Assembly: GCF_001613265.1 (NCBI RefSeq)
Contig: NZ_BDCA01000032.1
Coordinates: forward strand, 1 to 64,000
Direction of reading: 5' to 3'
DNA length: 64,000 nt
DNA from: Nocardia vermiculata NBRC 100427
GTDB lineage: Bacteria > Actinomycetota > Actinomycetes > Mycobacteriales > Mycobacteriaceae
Of the stretch, positions 40,447-49,240 are shown one piece after another. Every line of letters starts with the position of its first letter. The stretch's first letter is position 1. The notes under the pieces were generated by a model. That model did no database searches. It saw only the letters and a program-made list of their open reading frames with translations, and was not told where the DNA came from. A program made the translations under genes and the position numbers.

Positions 40447-41652
40447 ATGACCGATCGCATCACCTACGCCCGGGCGACCCACGGCGAGCAAGAGATTCAG
40501 GCCGTCGTCGACGTGCTCCGCAGCGGACATCAGGGCCTCCGAATCGGCAAGAACGTGTTCGAACTGGAACGCCGGGTACCCGAACTGTCCGGCAAGAAGT
40601 TCGGCGTCATGTGCAACTCGGGTTCGTCGGGCTTGTATCTCGCCGTCGAACTGCTCGACCTGCCCGCGGGCAGCGAGGTGATCACCTCGCCGTTGACCTT
40701 TTCCACCGATGTGGCACCGCTGGTGCGGGCCGGACTCGTCCCCGTCTTCGTCGATGTGGCACCCAGTACCTTCAACATCGACCCGGACCGGATCGAGGCG
40801 ATGGTCACTGACCGGACCAGTGCGATCCTGGTCCCGAACCTCGCCGGCAACTGCCCGGACTGGGACGCTATCCGCGAAGTCGCCGACCGGCACGGCTTGA
40901 AGGTCATCGAGGACACCTGCGACACCCTGGGTGCGCGACTGCGCGGAACCCCCACCGGCAGCCGCGCCGATCTGAGCGTCACCAGCTTCTCCATGGCGCA
41001 CATCATCACCTGCGCGGGGACCGGCGGGATGGTGATGATGGACGACGAGCAGACCCGTGACCGTGCGCTGCTGCTGCGCCGCTGGGGACGGCGTTCGGAA
41101 CCGAACCTGTTCGGCAACGGTGCGGGCCGGGTCTTCCGTGAATCTCTCGACGGCGTCGACTACGACAACGACTTCATCTTCGACGCGGTGCCGTGGAACT
41201 TCGAACCCTCCGAACTCGGTGCGGCCTACGGGGTGGTCCAACTCGGCAAACTGAACGAGAACTACCGCCGTCGCCGGGAGATCTTCGCCGCGTACACCGC
41301 TGCCTACGCTGCCCACCCGCAGTTCTTCGTCCCGCCGGTCGAAACGCCGGAACTCGACACCGCGTGGCTGTGTTATCCGGTGATGGTCGCCGCCGACGCC
41401 CCGTTCTCCCGCAGCGACCTGCAGGAGTTCATCGAGTCGCAGGGCATCGATACCCGAACGGTGTGGAGCGGCAACATCACTCGGCATCCGATGATGGCCG
41501 GCACCGAGTTCCGGATCCCCGGCGACGGGCTGCCCGAAGCCGACGCGGTCCTCGAGCGGGGCATGACCTTGGGTATGAGCCACGGCCTCACCGATCCCGA
41601 GATCGGCCGAATTACCCAGGCGATCAACGATTTCGCCGCGAAATGGTCATGA
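40447..41652 (+). CDS. DegT/RfbH-type PLP enzyme with His replacing the catalytic Lys
   Basis: A 401-residue fold-type I enzyme of the DegT/DnrJ/EryC1 family. It has NSGSSGLYLAV (57-67), PVFVDVAPSTFNIDPDRIEA, the PLP-binding Asp157 in EDTCDTLG and a GTGG turn. The residue that should be the PLP Schiff-base lysine is His185 (SFSMAHIITCAGTGG). In the family this Lys-to-His change marks dehydrases that remove a hydroxyl via a PMP-bound intermediate: ColD and the E1/RfbH group. The E1 [2Fe-2S] cysteines are absent here, so ColD-like chemistry is the closer model. The operon otherwise contains only acyl-CoA chemistry, so the substrate is unknown and may not be a sugar nucleotide. It follows the aldolase after 33 bp and overlaps the next gene by ATGA. 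Confidence 0.85.
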   Translation: MTDRITYARATHGEQEIQAVVDVLRSGHQGLRIGKNVFELERRVPELSGKKFGVMCNSGSSGLYLAVELLDLPAGSEVITSPLTFSTDVAPLVRAGLVPVFVDVAPSTFNIDPDRIEAMVTDRTSAILVPNLAGNCPDWDAIREVADRHGLKVIEDTCDTLGARLRGTPTGSRADLSVTSFSMAHIITCAGTGGMVMMDDEQTRDRALLLRRWGRRSEPNLFGNGAGRVFRESLDGVDYDNDFIFDAVPWNFEPSELGAAYGVVQLGKLNENYRRRREIFAAYTAAYAAHPQFFVPPVETPELDTAWLCYPVMVAADAPFSRSDLQEFIESQGIDTRTVWSGNITRHPMMAGTEFRIPGDGLPEADAVLERGMTLGMSHGLTDPEIGRITQAINDFAAKWS

Positions 41653-42488
41653 CCGCTCGTTTCTCCGGCATGCGGGCCGTGGTCACCGGTGCCAGTCGCG
41701 GTATCGGTGCCGGGATCGCCCAGCGGCTCGCGGCCGAGGGGGCCGATCTGTTGCTGGTCGCGCGGACCCTCGACCGCCACCCGACGCTGCCGGGCAGTCT
41801 CACCGACACCGCGGCCCGGCTCGCCGGCTACGGCGGTCGGGTGGAGGTACTGGCCGCGGACCTGTCCGATCCGGACGACCGCGCCCGGATCGTCCCCGCC
41901 GCCGTGGAACGGCTCGGGGGGCCGGTCGACATTCTGGTGAACAACGCGGCCGCGGCGATCTACCAACCGCTGGCGGATTACCCGCTGCGGCGCAGTCGAC
42001 TGACCTTCGAGATGAATGTGCACGCCCCGCTGGAGCTGATGCAGGCGGTGCTCCCCGGCATGCGGGAGTCCGGCCGCGGCTGGATCGTCAACATTTCCAG
42101 CGCCAGCGCCCGGCTGTTCGACGGGCCACCGTTCCGGTTGGTCGAGCCGGGGACGAGCTTGGCGGTCTACGCCGCCTCGAAGGCAGCCCTCAACCGGGTC
42201 GCCAACGGGATGGCGGCGGAGTTGTATGGCACCGGGATTCGGGTCAACACGGTGCGACCGCGGGCGGCGGTGCTCAGCGAAGGCGCCGCGGTGCTGGCCG
42301 GGACGACTCTTCGCACGGATCAGATCGAACACCTGGAGGAAATGGTGGAGGCGGTCACCGCGCTGTGTGCGGCCCCACCGGATCTGACCGGGAAGCTGTG
42401 CAGCAGCCTCGATCTGATCGACGAACTGGGACTGCAGGTGCACGGCCTCGACGGCCGCACCTGGAACCGACCGGAGGTATCGAAATGA
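41649..42488 (+). CDS. SDR-family oxidoreductase
   Basis: A 279-residue classical SDR. TGASRGIGAGIA binds the cofactor; NNAAAA, the NISSAS serine region and YAASK with the active Tyr/Lys are all present. It carries an unusual insertion after the Ser (ARLFDGPPFRLVEPGTSL) before YAASK. It starts at ATG 41649, sharing ATGA with the upstream DegT-fold gene, and shares another ATGA with the thiolase gene, so it is made in step with both. It may be the 3-hydroxyacyl-CoA dehydrogenase for the pathway, or it may act on the product of the DegT-fold enzyme; the tight coupling to the latter favours the second option slightly. Confidence 0.85.
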   Translation: MTARFSGMRAVVTGASRGIGAGIAQRLAAEGADLLLVARTLDRHPTLPGSLTDTAARLAGYGGRVEVLAADLSDPDDRARIVPAAVERLGGPVDILVNNAAAAIYQPLADYPLRRSRLTFEMNVHAPLELMQAVLPGMRESGRGWIVNISSASARLFDGPPFRLVEPGTSLAVYAASKAALNRVANGMAAELYGTGIRVNTVRPRAAVLSEGAAVLAGTTLRTDQIEHLEEMVEAVTALCAAPPDLTGKLCSSLDLIDELGLQVHGLDGRTWNRPEVSK

Positions 42489-43624
42489 AACCGGTGATCG
42501 TGGATGCGGCTCGCACCCCGTTCGGTAAGCGCGAGGGGTGGATCTCCGGGCTACATGCGGCCGAACTGCTGGGACTGGCACAGCGCGGCGTGCTCGATCG
42601 GCTCGACCTGGATCCCGAACTCGTGGCGCAGGTGATCGGCGGATGCGTGACCCCGGTCGGCGAGCAGTACGGCAACATCACCCGTACCGCCTGGATGCAT
42701 GCCGGCCTGCCGGCGCACACCGGCGCGACAACCATCGACGCCCAGTGCAGCACCGCACTGCAGGCGGTGCACCTGGTCGCGGGCCAGATCGCCTTGGGCA
42801 CCTTGGATATCGGCGTCGCGTGCGGAGTCGAGTTGATGTCACGGGTGCCGCTGACCGCGAAGTCCGGTTTCGGTCTCGGGACGCCGCGCCCGGCCGACTG
42901 GAAGCTGGACACGCCCGATCAGTACACCGCTGCCGACCGGATCGCGCGCCGGCGCGGTTTCACCCGGGCGGACCTCGACGCGTTCGGCTTGCGCTCCCAG
43001 CAGCGCGCTCACGCGGCGTGGGACGAACAGCGATTCGAGCGGCAGCTGATCCCGGTGACGGTGCCCGGCACCGACGGCGACAGCACAGTCGTCGACCGCG
43101 ACCAGGGGCTGCGGGACACCAGCATGGAAGCACTCGCCCGACTGCGCACCGTCAAGGGCGACGGACTGCACACCGCCGGCACCTCCTCGCAGATCTCCGA
43201 CGGCGCCAGTGCGGCGGTGCTGATGTCCGAGGCGCGAGCCCGGGACCTGGGCCTGGCGCCGCGGGCCCGGCTGCTCGCCCAAACCGTCATCGGTGGCGAC
43301 ATCGAATACATGCTGGACGGCCCGGTCGCCGCCGCACAGCAGTTGTTCGACCGCACCGGCATGAACGTCGCCGATATCGACCTGTTCGAGGTGAACGAGG
43401 CATTCGCCGCGGTTCCCCTGTCCTTCGCGCAGGTCCATCGGATCGACTCGGACAAACTCAATGTCAACGGCGGCGCGATCGCGCTCGGCCATCCGGCCGG
43501 AGCCACCGGCATCCGGCTGCTGGCGACCGCCGTCGACGAGCTCGAACGCCGCAACGGCCGGATCGCGATGATCGCGATCTGTGCCTCCGCCGCCACCTCG
43601 TGCATGATTCTGGAGCGCCTCTGA
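42485..43624 (+). CDS. Thiolase (acetyl-CoA acyltransferase) with altered C-terminal motif
   Basis: A 379-residue degradative-type thiolase. The nucleophile is Cys88 in DAQCSTALQAV, and NEAFAAV and ALGHPAGATG (catalytic His) are intact. The C-terminal motif, normally C-x-G-G-G-x-G, reads CASAATSC (366-373): the second catalytic Cys is kept as Cys366 but the glycines of the oxyanion loop are replaced. The enzyme should release acetyl- or propionyl-CoA from a 3-ketoacyl-CoA, possibly with unusual substrate fit. GGAGG lies seven bases upstream; the ATG overlaps the SDR stop (ATGA), and the stop overlaps the next start by one base. Confidence 0.88.
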   Translation: MKPVIVDAARTPFGKREGWISGLHAAELLGLAQRGVLDRLDLDPELVAQVIGGCVTPVGEQYGNITRTAWMHAGLPAHTGATTIDAQCSTALQAVHLVAGQIALGTLDIGVACGVELMSRVPLTAKSGFGLGTPRPADWKLDTPDQYTAADRIARRRGFTRADLDAFGLRSQQRAHAAWDEQRFERQLIPVTVPGTDGDSTVVDRDQGLRDTSMEALARLRTVKGDGLHTAGTSSQISDGASAAVLMSEARARDLGLAPRARLLAQTVIGGDIEYMLDGPVAAAQQLFDRTGMNVADIDLFEVNEAFAAVPLSFAQVHRIDSDKLNVNGGAIALGHPAGATGIRLLATAVDELERRNGRIAMIAICASAATSCMILERL

Positions 43625-45831
43625 TGCCTATCGCCCTCGACGACGACCACCGTGCCCTCGCGGACACGGTCACCGCACTCGCCGCCCGACATGCCCCACT
43701 GGAGCAGACCCGCAAGGTTTTCGACGATCTCGCCGCCGGCGAAAAACCTGCCGTGTGGGACGAACTGGTCCGCGCGGGACTGCATACGATCCATCTGCCC
43801 GAGGAGTACGGCGGCGCGGACGCAAGCCTGACCGATCTGGCCGTCGTGGCCGAACAGCTCGGCCGGGCGCTGGTACCCGGACCGTGGCTGCCCACGGTGA
43901 CGACCGGTGCGGTTCTCGCCACACTCGAGCCCACCGGTCCGGTGCCGGCGTTGTTGCGTGCGCTCGGTGCGGGGGCCGGAGGTGCGCTCGTCACCACGCC
44001 CGGGCTCACCGCGACCGCCACCGACGCCGGGTGGACCGTCACCGGTACCTGCGGACCGGTACTCGGCCTGCCGGGAGCCGACACCGTGATCGTGCGCGCG
44101 GACCTCGACGGGGCACCGCTGTGGTTCCGCCTGCCCGCGCGCACGGGTGAGATCATCGTCGACGAGGGCACCGACCTCACCCGATCCGTCGGCCGCCTGC
44201 GCCTGCACGATGACCTCGTCACCCACGAGGACGCGGTACCGGCACCGGACCCCGACCGCGTCGACCTGATCGTGAACACCCTGCTCGCCGCCGAGGCCTC
44301 CGGTGTCGCCGGGTGGGCGCTGGCCACGGCGGTGGACTACGTGCGCGACCGCGTGCAGTTCGGCCGCCCCGTCGGCACCTTCCAAGCCGTGCAGCACAAG
44401 GCCGCAATGATGCTCGTGCATACCGAAACCGCTTGTGCGGCAGCCTGGGACGCCGCGCGCGCCGCCGGGCACTCGACCGAGCAGATTCGCCTCGCCGCGG
44501 CGCACGCAGCGCTCACCGCGCTGCCCGCCGGGATCGACGTCACCCACGACTGTGTGATGCTGCTCGGCGGTATCGGCTTCACCTGGGAGCACGACGCGCA
44601 CCTGTATTGGCGGCGCGCGGTGAGTATCGCCTCGATCGGGGGCCCCGACGCCGGGTGGGCGCGCCGGCTCGGCGCGGCCGCACTGACCGATGTCCGCGAC
44701 TACTCGTTCGTCGAGCAGGACGCACTGCCGCAGCTACGAGCCCGGGTGGCACCGGTGCTGGAGCAGGTGGCTGCGCTGCCGGAGACCGGCACATCCGACG
44801 AGGACGACGACCGTCCGGTTCAAGAAGGTGGCCCGCGACGCGAGCTCCTGGCCGAAGCGGGTCTGGTCGCACCGCATTACCCGGCGCCCTACGGTCTGGG
44901 GGCCGGGCCCGTCGAACAGGCCGTGATCGCGGACGAATTCGCGCGGCACCGAGTGAAGCAGCCGACCACGGTGATCGGGGAGTGGGTACTGCCGACCCTG
45001 CTGGTGCACGGCACCGCCGCGCAGCAGCAGCGATTCATCGGCCCGACGCTGCGGGGCGAGTTCGTCTGGTGCCAGTTGTTCAGCGAGCCGGGTGCGGGAT
45101 CGGATCTGGCGAGCCTGACCACCCGCGCCCGGAAGGTCGACGGCGGCTGGTCGTTGAGCGGCCAGAAGGTGTGGAACTCGAAAGCACACGAGGCCGATTT
45201 CGGTGTCTGCCTGGCCCGCACCGACCGCGATGCACCCAAACACAAAGGGATCTCGTACTTCCTGGTCGATATGCGCAGCGCGGGTGTGCAGGTGCGGCCG
45301 CTGCGTCAGGCCACCGGGCGCGCAGAGTTCAACGAGGTGTTCCTCGACAACGTCTTCGTGCCCGACGACTGCCTCGTCGGCGGGCCGGGCGACGGCTGGC
45401 GGCTGGCGGTCACCACGCTGTCCAACGAACGACTGAATATGGGCGCCATGCTCACCCACGGTTCCGCCCGCCGAGTTCGGGAGCTGATCGACTCCGGGCA
45501 GTACGTGGCCGAGCGCGACGACGCGATCCGAGTCCTCGGTCGCGATACCGGACGCGAAATGACGCTGTCGGCGATGAATCTGCGCAATGTGCTCGGCCGG
45601 ATGTCCGACGCCGATGTCGGCGCGGAGATCAGCGTGCAGAAGCTCTACAACGCGCTGGTGCAACGCGACGGGGCACGCGCGCTGCTGTCACTACTGGGGC
45701 CCGCGGCGGCGATTGCCGACGGTGGCGGCGCCCTCGACTACATCGGTGTGCCCGCAGTGCTTTTCGGGGGCGGCACCGTCGAGATCCAGCTCAATGTGAT
45801 CGCGCAGCGCGTGCTCGGACTGCCGCGCTGA
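43624..45831 (+). CDS. Fused two-domain acyl-CoA dehydrogenase (FadE34/ChsE3-like)
   Basis: A 735-residue protein made of two acyl-CoA dehydrogenase units in tandem, about residues 1-350 and 370-735, with a charged Glu/Asp linker between. Each half keeps ACAD landmarks: LPEEYGGAD near residue 60 and GGIGFTWEHDAHLYWRRA at the end of the first; QLFSEPGAGSDLASL, GQKVWNSKAHEADFG and EVFLDNVFVPDD in the second. This architecture is that of FadE34 (ChsE3), which oxidises bulky steroid C5 side-chain CoA esters. FAD would be held mainly by the second half. Its first base is the last base of the thiolase stop. Confidence 0.9.
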   Translation: MPIALDDDHRALADTVTALAARHAPLEQTRKVFDDLAAGEKPAVWDELVRAGLHTIHLPEEYGGADASLTDLAVVAEQLGRALVPGPWLPTVTTGAVLATLEPTGPVPALLRALGAGAGGALVTTPGLTATATDAGWTVTGTCGPVLGLPGADTVIVRADLDGAPLWFRLPARTGEIIVDEGTDLTRSVGRLRLHDDLVTHEDAVPAPDPDRVDLIVNTLLAAEASGVAGWALATAVDYVRDRVQFGRPVGTFQAVQHKAAMMLVHTETACAAAWDAARAAGHSTEQIRLAAAHAALTALPAGIDVTHDCVMLLGGIGFTWEHDAHLYWRRAVSIASIGGPDAGWARRLGAAALTDVRDYSFVEQDALPQLRARVAPVLEQVAALPETGTSDEDDDRPVQEGGPRRELLAEAGLVAPHYPAPYGLGAGPVEQAVIADEFARHRVKQPTTVIGEWVLPTLLVHGTAAQQQRFIGPTLRGEFVWCQLFSEPGAGSDLASLTTRARKVDGGWSLSGQKVWNSKAHEADFGVCLARTDRDAPKHKGISYFLVDMRSAGVQVRPLRQATGRAEFNEVFLDNVFVPDDCLVGGPGDGWRLAVTTLSNERLNMGAMLTHGSARRVRELIDSGQYVAERDDAIRVLGRDTGREMTLSAMNLRNVLGRMSDADVGAEISVQKLYNALVQRDGARALLSLLGPAAAIADGGGALDYIGVPAVLFGGGTVEIQLNVIAQRVLGLPR

Positions 45832-45884
45832 CGTTGCCTGCGGCCACGCGTCGAGCCTGCACCACAGTAATCAGAGGAGACCAC

Positions 45885-47093
45885 ATGCAACCCGAGCTGT
45901 CCGAGAAGTCACGGCGGCTACGCACCGAACTCCGGGAATACTTCGCCCGGATCATCAACGACGAGGATCGCCGGGCCCTGGTGGACCAGACCGAGGGCGG
46001 CCCGGTCTTCGACCGGATCCTGCGGCAGATGGGCAGTGACGGCTGGTTGGGCCTGGGCTGGCCCGAAGAATACGGCGGCCGGGGTGAAGATCCCGAAGCG
46101 CTGTATGTGTTCTACGACGAGGTGATTCGCGCCGGCGCCCCGCTGTCGCTGGTCACCCTGAACACGGTGGCCCCCGCGCTGATGAAGCACGGCACCGACG
46201 AGCAGCGGGAATTCTTCCTGCCGAAGATTCTCACCGGGGAGCTCATCTTCGCGATCGGCTACACCGAGCCCAGTGCCGGCACGGACCTGGCGTCCTTGCA
46301 GACCCGGGCCCGGATCGAGGGCGACGAACTCGTCATCAACGGCAACAAGATCTTCACCAGCGCCGGGGTTTTCGCCGACTGGATCTGGCTGGCAGTACGG
46401 ACCGACCCGGACGCACCGCGCCATCGGGGCATCTCCATCGTGCTCGTTCCGACCTCGGCACCGGGGTTCTCGGCCACCGAAATCCACACCGTCGGCGGAA
46501 TCAGCACCTCGGCAACCTATTACGAGGACGTTCGGGTGCCGATCAGCAATATCGTCGGCACCTTGAACGACGGGTGGAGCCTGATCACCAATCAGCTCAA
46601 CCACGAGCGCGTCGCACTCGCCGCCCGCGGCGGGATCGCCAACGAGCTCTACGACGCCGTGGCGGCCTGGGCGAAGACCGAGCCGGTCGGACCGTCCAGC
46701 TTGTACGACGTGCCGTGGGTGCGCAGCACTCTGGCCGAGGTATACGCGCTGCTCAGCGCCGCAGATCTGATGAACCTGCGGTTGGTCTCCGATATCGCGG
46801 CCAACACCCTCGGCGGCGGCGATTCGGCGGCGGCGAAGATCTTCGGCACCGAAGCGGTGGTGACCGCGTACGGGAGGCTGCAGGAGGTGCTGGGGGCCAA
46901 GGGCCTGCTGCGTCCGGGCAGTGCCGGCGCCGCGATCGAGGGCCGGGTCGAGACGCTGGCCCGCCGAGCACAGAACAACACCTTCGGTGGTGGCACCAAC
47001 GAGGTGATGCGCGAGATCGTGGCGAGCAAATGCCTGGGTATGACGCTCGCCGCCCGCCGCCGCACCGAGACCCCGGCGAAAGCTAGGAGCTGA
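45885..47093 (+). CDS. Acyl-CoA dehydrogenase, ChsE1-like subunit
   Basis: A 402-residue ACAD. Domain 1 ends with GWPEEYGGRGEDPEALYVF; the middle beta domain has GYTEPSAGTDLASLQTRA and FTSAGVFADWIWL; and the C-terminal helices include NNTFGGGTNEVMREIVA. AGAGGAG is five bases before ATG 45885. Two bases separate its stop from the next ACAD gene, the arrangement used for heterotetrameric alpha2beta2 steroid ACADs (ChsE1-ChsE2, FadE28/29), where each subunit supplies half of the FAD site. It likely carries out alpha,beta-desaturation at a step different from the fused ACAD upstream. Confidence 0.9.
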   Translation: MQPELSEKSRRLRTELREYFARIINDEDRRALVDQTEGGPVFDRILRQMGSDGWLGLGWPEEYGGRGEDPEALYVFYDEVIRAGAPLSLVTLNTVAPALMKHGTDEQREFFLPKILTGELIFAIGYTEPSAGTDLASLQTRARIEGDELVINGNKIFTSAGVFADWIWLAVRTDPDAPRHRGISIVLVPTSAPGFSATEIHTVGGISTSATYYEDVRVPISNIVGTLNDGWSLITNQLNHERVALAARGGIANELYDAVAAWAKTEPVGPSSLYDVPWVRSTLAEVYALLSAADLMNLRLVSDIAANTLGGGDSAAAKIFGTEAVVTAYGRLQEVLGAKGLLRPGSAGAAIEGRVETLARRAQNNTFGGGTNEVMREIVASKCLGMTLAARRRTETPAKARS

Positions 47094-47095
47094 CA

Positions 47096-48226
47096 ATGGA
47101 ATTCGCACGCAACGAAGATGTCGCGGCGGTCGCCGAGCTGGCCGGACAGGTTTTCGGCTCGCTCGCGAAACTGGACCGCGTCGTCGAGGTCGAGACGCGG
47201 GAAGGCGGGTTCGACCGTCCCCTGTGGGAAGCAGCGGCCGAGGCCGGGCTGCTCGGCATAGCGCTGCCCGAGGAGGTCGGGGGAGCAGGTCAGGGCATGC
47301 TCGGACTGGTCGCGATGCTCGAGGAGCAAGGCAAGCGGGTGGCTCCGGTCCCGTTGTGGCCGATACTCACCGGTGCCGCGCTGCCGATCGCGCAGTTCGG
47401 CAGCGCCGAGCAGCATGCGCGGTGGCTACCCGGTTTGATCGACGGCACCCTGGTGCTGACCGGTGCGTTCGAATCGGCTCCCGGACAGGATATTCCGGTT
47501 TCCGGAATCCGCGAGAAGAACGGGCTCGTGCTGAACGGTGAGATAGCGGCGGTAACGGCGGCTGCGGTCGCCGATGGCATCGTGGTGCCGGTGCGCTGCG
47601 CGGACGATTCGGTCGCGGTGGCGGTGGTCCCCACCGACGCGACCGGTGTCACGGTGGTTCCGGTGGACCCGACCAACCGCGAAAGCGCCGCGGCGGTCCG
47701 GTTCGCCGATGTCGAGGTGCCGGCGGCCGACGAGTTGAGCGGCGACGGCGCCCGAATCGTCGGCTGGGTCCGGCGACGCGCCCGGATCGCCCTGGCGGCA
47801 GTGCAATTGGGTGTGTGCGAGGAAGCGCTGCGGATGACCGCCGGGTACACCTCGGAGCGGGTGCAGTTCGGTCGTGCACTGTCGACCAACCAGGCCGTGG
47901 CGGTGCGCGCGGCCGACGCCTATCTCGACACCGAGGCGATCCGGCTCACCACCGAGCGCGCGGCATGGCTGCTCGACAGCGGTCGCGAGGACGAGGGCGA
48001 GTCGGCGAGCCTGGTGGCCAAATGGTGGGCTTCGCGCGGCGGGCTGCGCGTCGTGCACGCCACGCAACACCTGCACGGTGGTATCGGCGCCGATGTCGAC
48101 TACCCGATTCATCGCTACTTCCTCTGGGGGCGGCAGGCCGCCTTCACCCTCGGCAGTGCCGATGCCGTCGCCGCCGAACTCGGCAACGGCCTCGACTCCG
48201 CACCGGCCATCGGTGCCGCACTGTGA
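47096..48226 (+). CDS. Acyl-CoA dehydrogenase, ChsE2-like subunit
   Basis: A 376-residue ACAD partner. It opens with EFARNEDVAAVAELAGQVFG, has LPEEVGGAGQGMLGLVAMLEE in domain 1 and TSERVQFGRALSTNQAV plus HLHGGIGADVDYPIHRYFLW in the helical domain, the usual form of the second subunit of ChsE-type pairs. The middle domain is shortened and acid-base residues are less conserved, so it is unlikely to act alone. It begins two bases after the previous gene, which predicts equimolar synthesis. With ChsH1/H2-like and Ltp2-like neighbours it completes a set equivalent to the last turn of steroid side-chain removal. Confidence 0.88.
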   Translation: MEFARNEDVAAVAELAGQVFGSLAKLDRVVEVETREGGFDRPLWEAAAEAGLLGIALPEEVGGAGQGMLGLVAMLEEQGKRVAPVPLWPILTGAALPIAQFGSAEQHARWLPGLIDGTLVLTGAFESAPGQDIPVSGIREKNGLVLNGEIAAVTAAAVADGIVVPVRCADDSVAVAVVPTDATGVTVVPVDPTNRESAAAVRFADVEVPAADELSGDGARIVGWVRRRARIALAAVQLGVCEEALRMTAGYTSERVQFGRALSTNQAVAVRAADAYLDTEAIRLTTERAAWLLDSGREDEGESASLVAKWWASRGGLRVVHATQHLHGGIGADVDYPIHRYFLWGRQAAFTLGSADAVAAELGNGLDSAPAIGAAL

Positions 48227-48269
48227 GGCCGCGGCAGGACCAGGACGGTATCGGGATTCGGGAGCGAGC

Positions 48270-49193
48270 ATGAGCACGATCGATATGACGGGCCGCACCG
48301 CGGTGGTGACCGGCGCGGGCGCCGGCCTGGGCCGCGCCGAGGCACTGGCACTGGCCGCGCACGGTGCGAATGTGGTGGTCAACGACATCGGCGAGGCCGC
48401 GGATGCGGTAGCCGGCGAGATCGAGGCTGCCGGCGGTCAGGCGATCGCGGTGCACGGTGACGTCGGCCGCTGGGCGATCGGACAGGAATTGGTCGACGCC
48501 GCGGTGGGCCGGTTCGGTGCACTCGACATCGTGGTCAACAATGCCGGGATCACCCGCGACACCATGGTGTTCAATATGACCGAGCAGGCCTGGGACGATG
48601 TGATCCGGGTCCATCTCAAAGGACATGCGGCGATCACGCAGGCCGCGGCCGCCTACTGGCGCTCCGCGTCGAAGGCACAGGGCGGCCCGGTGTACGGGCG
48701 AATCGTCAACACCACCTCCGAGGCATTCCTGCTCGCCGGCCCGGGACAGGCGAATTACGCTGCCGCGAAGTCCGGCATCGTCGCGCTGACCACAGCCACC
48801 AGCCGGGCACTGTCCCGGTACGGGATCACCGCGAATGCGATCGCCCCGCGCGCCCGCACCGACATGACGGCCGAAGTGTTCGAAGCCGACACCAGCGGTC
48901 GCACGTTGGACGCCCTGGCACCGGAGCGAGTGGCCACCTTCGTGGCCTACTTGGCCTCACCGGCGGCCGCGGCAGTGAACGGCCAGGTGTTCGTGGTCTA
49001 CGGCGATATGGTCGCACTCATGGCACCACCGACCGTCGAGCACAAGTTCGTCGCCGCCGACGGCGCCTTCACCGCCGAGGAGCTCGATGCTCGAGTGGCG
49101 CACTACTTCTCGAACCGTCCGGCGGGCCGCACCTTCTCCGCTGACGGTGTTGCGCAACTGGACACCACCGGGATCCGGACCAAGTCACGGTGA
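48270..49193 (+). CDS. SDR-family dehydrogenase (MFE-2/Hsd4-like)
   Basis: A 307-residue SDR of the type found in multifunctional enzyme 2 and steroid 3-hydroxyacyl-CoA dehydrogenases: TGAGAGLGRAEALALAAHGANVVVND at the start (key residues TGAGAGLGRAEA), VVNNAGITRD, then YAAAKSG with the active Tyr/Lys. A C-terminal extension past the SDR core (from about residue 250, ending TTGIRTKSR) is typical of that group. It should oxidise the hydroxyacyl-CoA produced by the hydratase before thiolysis. GGAG lies five bases before ATG 48270. Its stop overlaps a possible GTG start of the next frame. Confidence 0.87.
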   Translation: MSTIDMTGRTAVVTGAGAGLGRAEALALAAHGANVVVNDIGEAADAVAGEIEAAGGQAIAVHGDVGRWAIGQELVDAAVGRFGALDIVVNNAGITRDTMVFNMTEQAWDDVIRVHLKGHAAITQAAAAYWRSASKAQGGPVYGRIVNTTSEAFLLAGPGQANYAAAKSGIVALTTATSRALSRYGITANAIAPRARTDMTAEVFEADTSGRTLDALAPERVATFVAYLASPAAAAVNGQVFVVYGDMVALMAPPTVEHKFVAADGAFTAEELDARVAHYFSNRPAGRTFSADGVAQLDTTGIRTKSR

Positions 49194-49240
49194 ACGCGGC
49201 AGGTGCCGCGACCACTGAGCCTCGGGGAAAAGAGAAGTCG

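Noticed and set aside
42538..45831. A 1097-residue open frame across the thiolase and acyl-CoA dehydrogenase genes
   Set aside because: Its first part lies in the wrong frame over the thiolase gene and reads as arginine-rich noise; only the part from 43624 is protein-like.
44313..45884. N-terminal extension of the ChsE1-like gene
   Set aside because: The open frame upstream of 45885 is an out-of-frame shadow of the fused dehydrogenase gene; the ATG with AGAGGAG is clearly the start.
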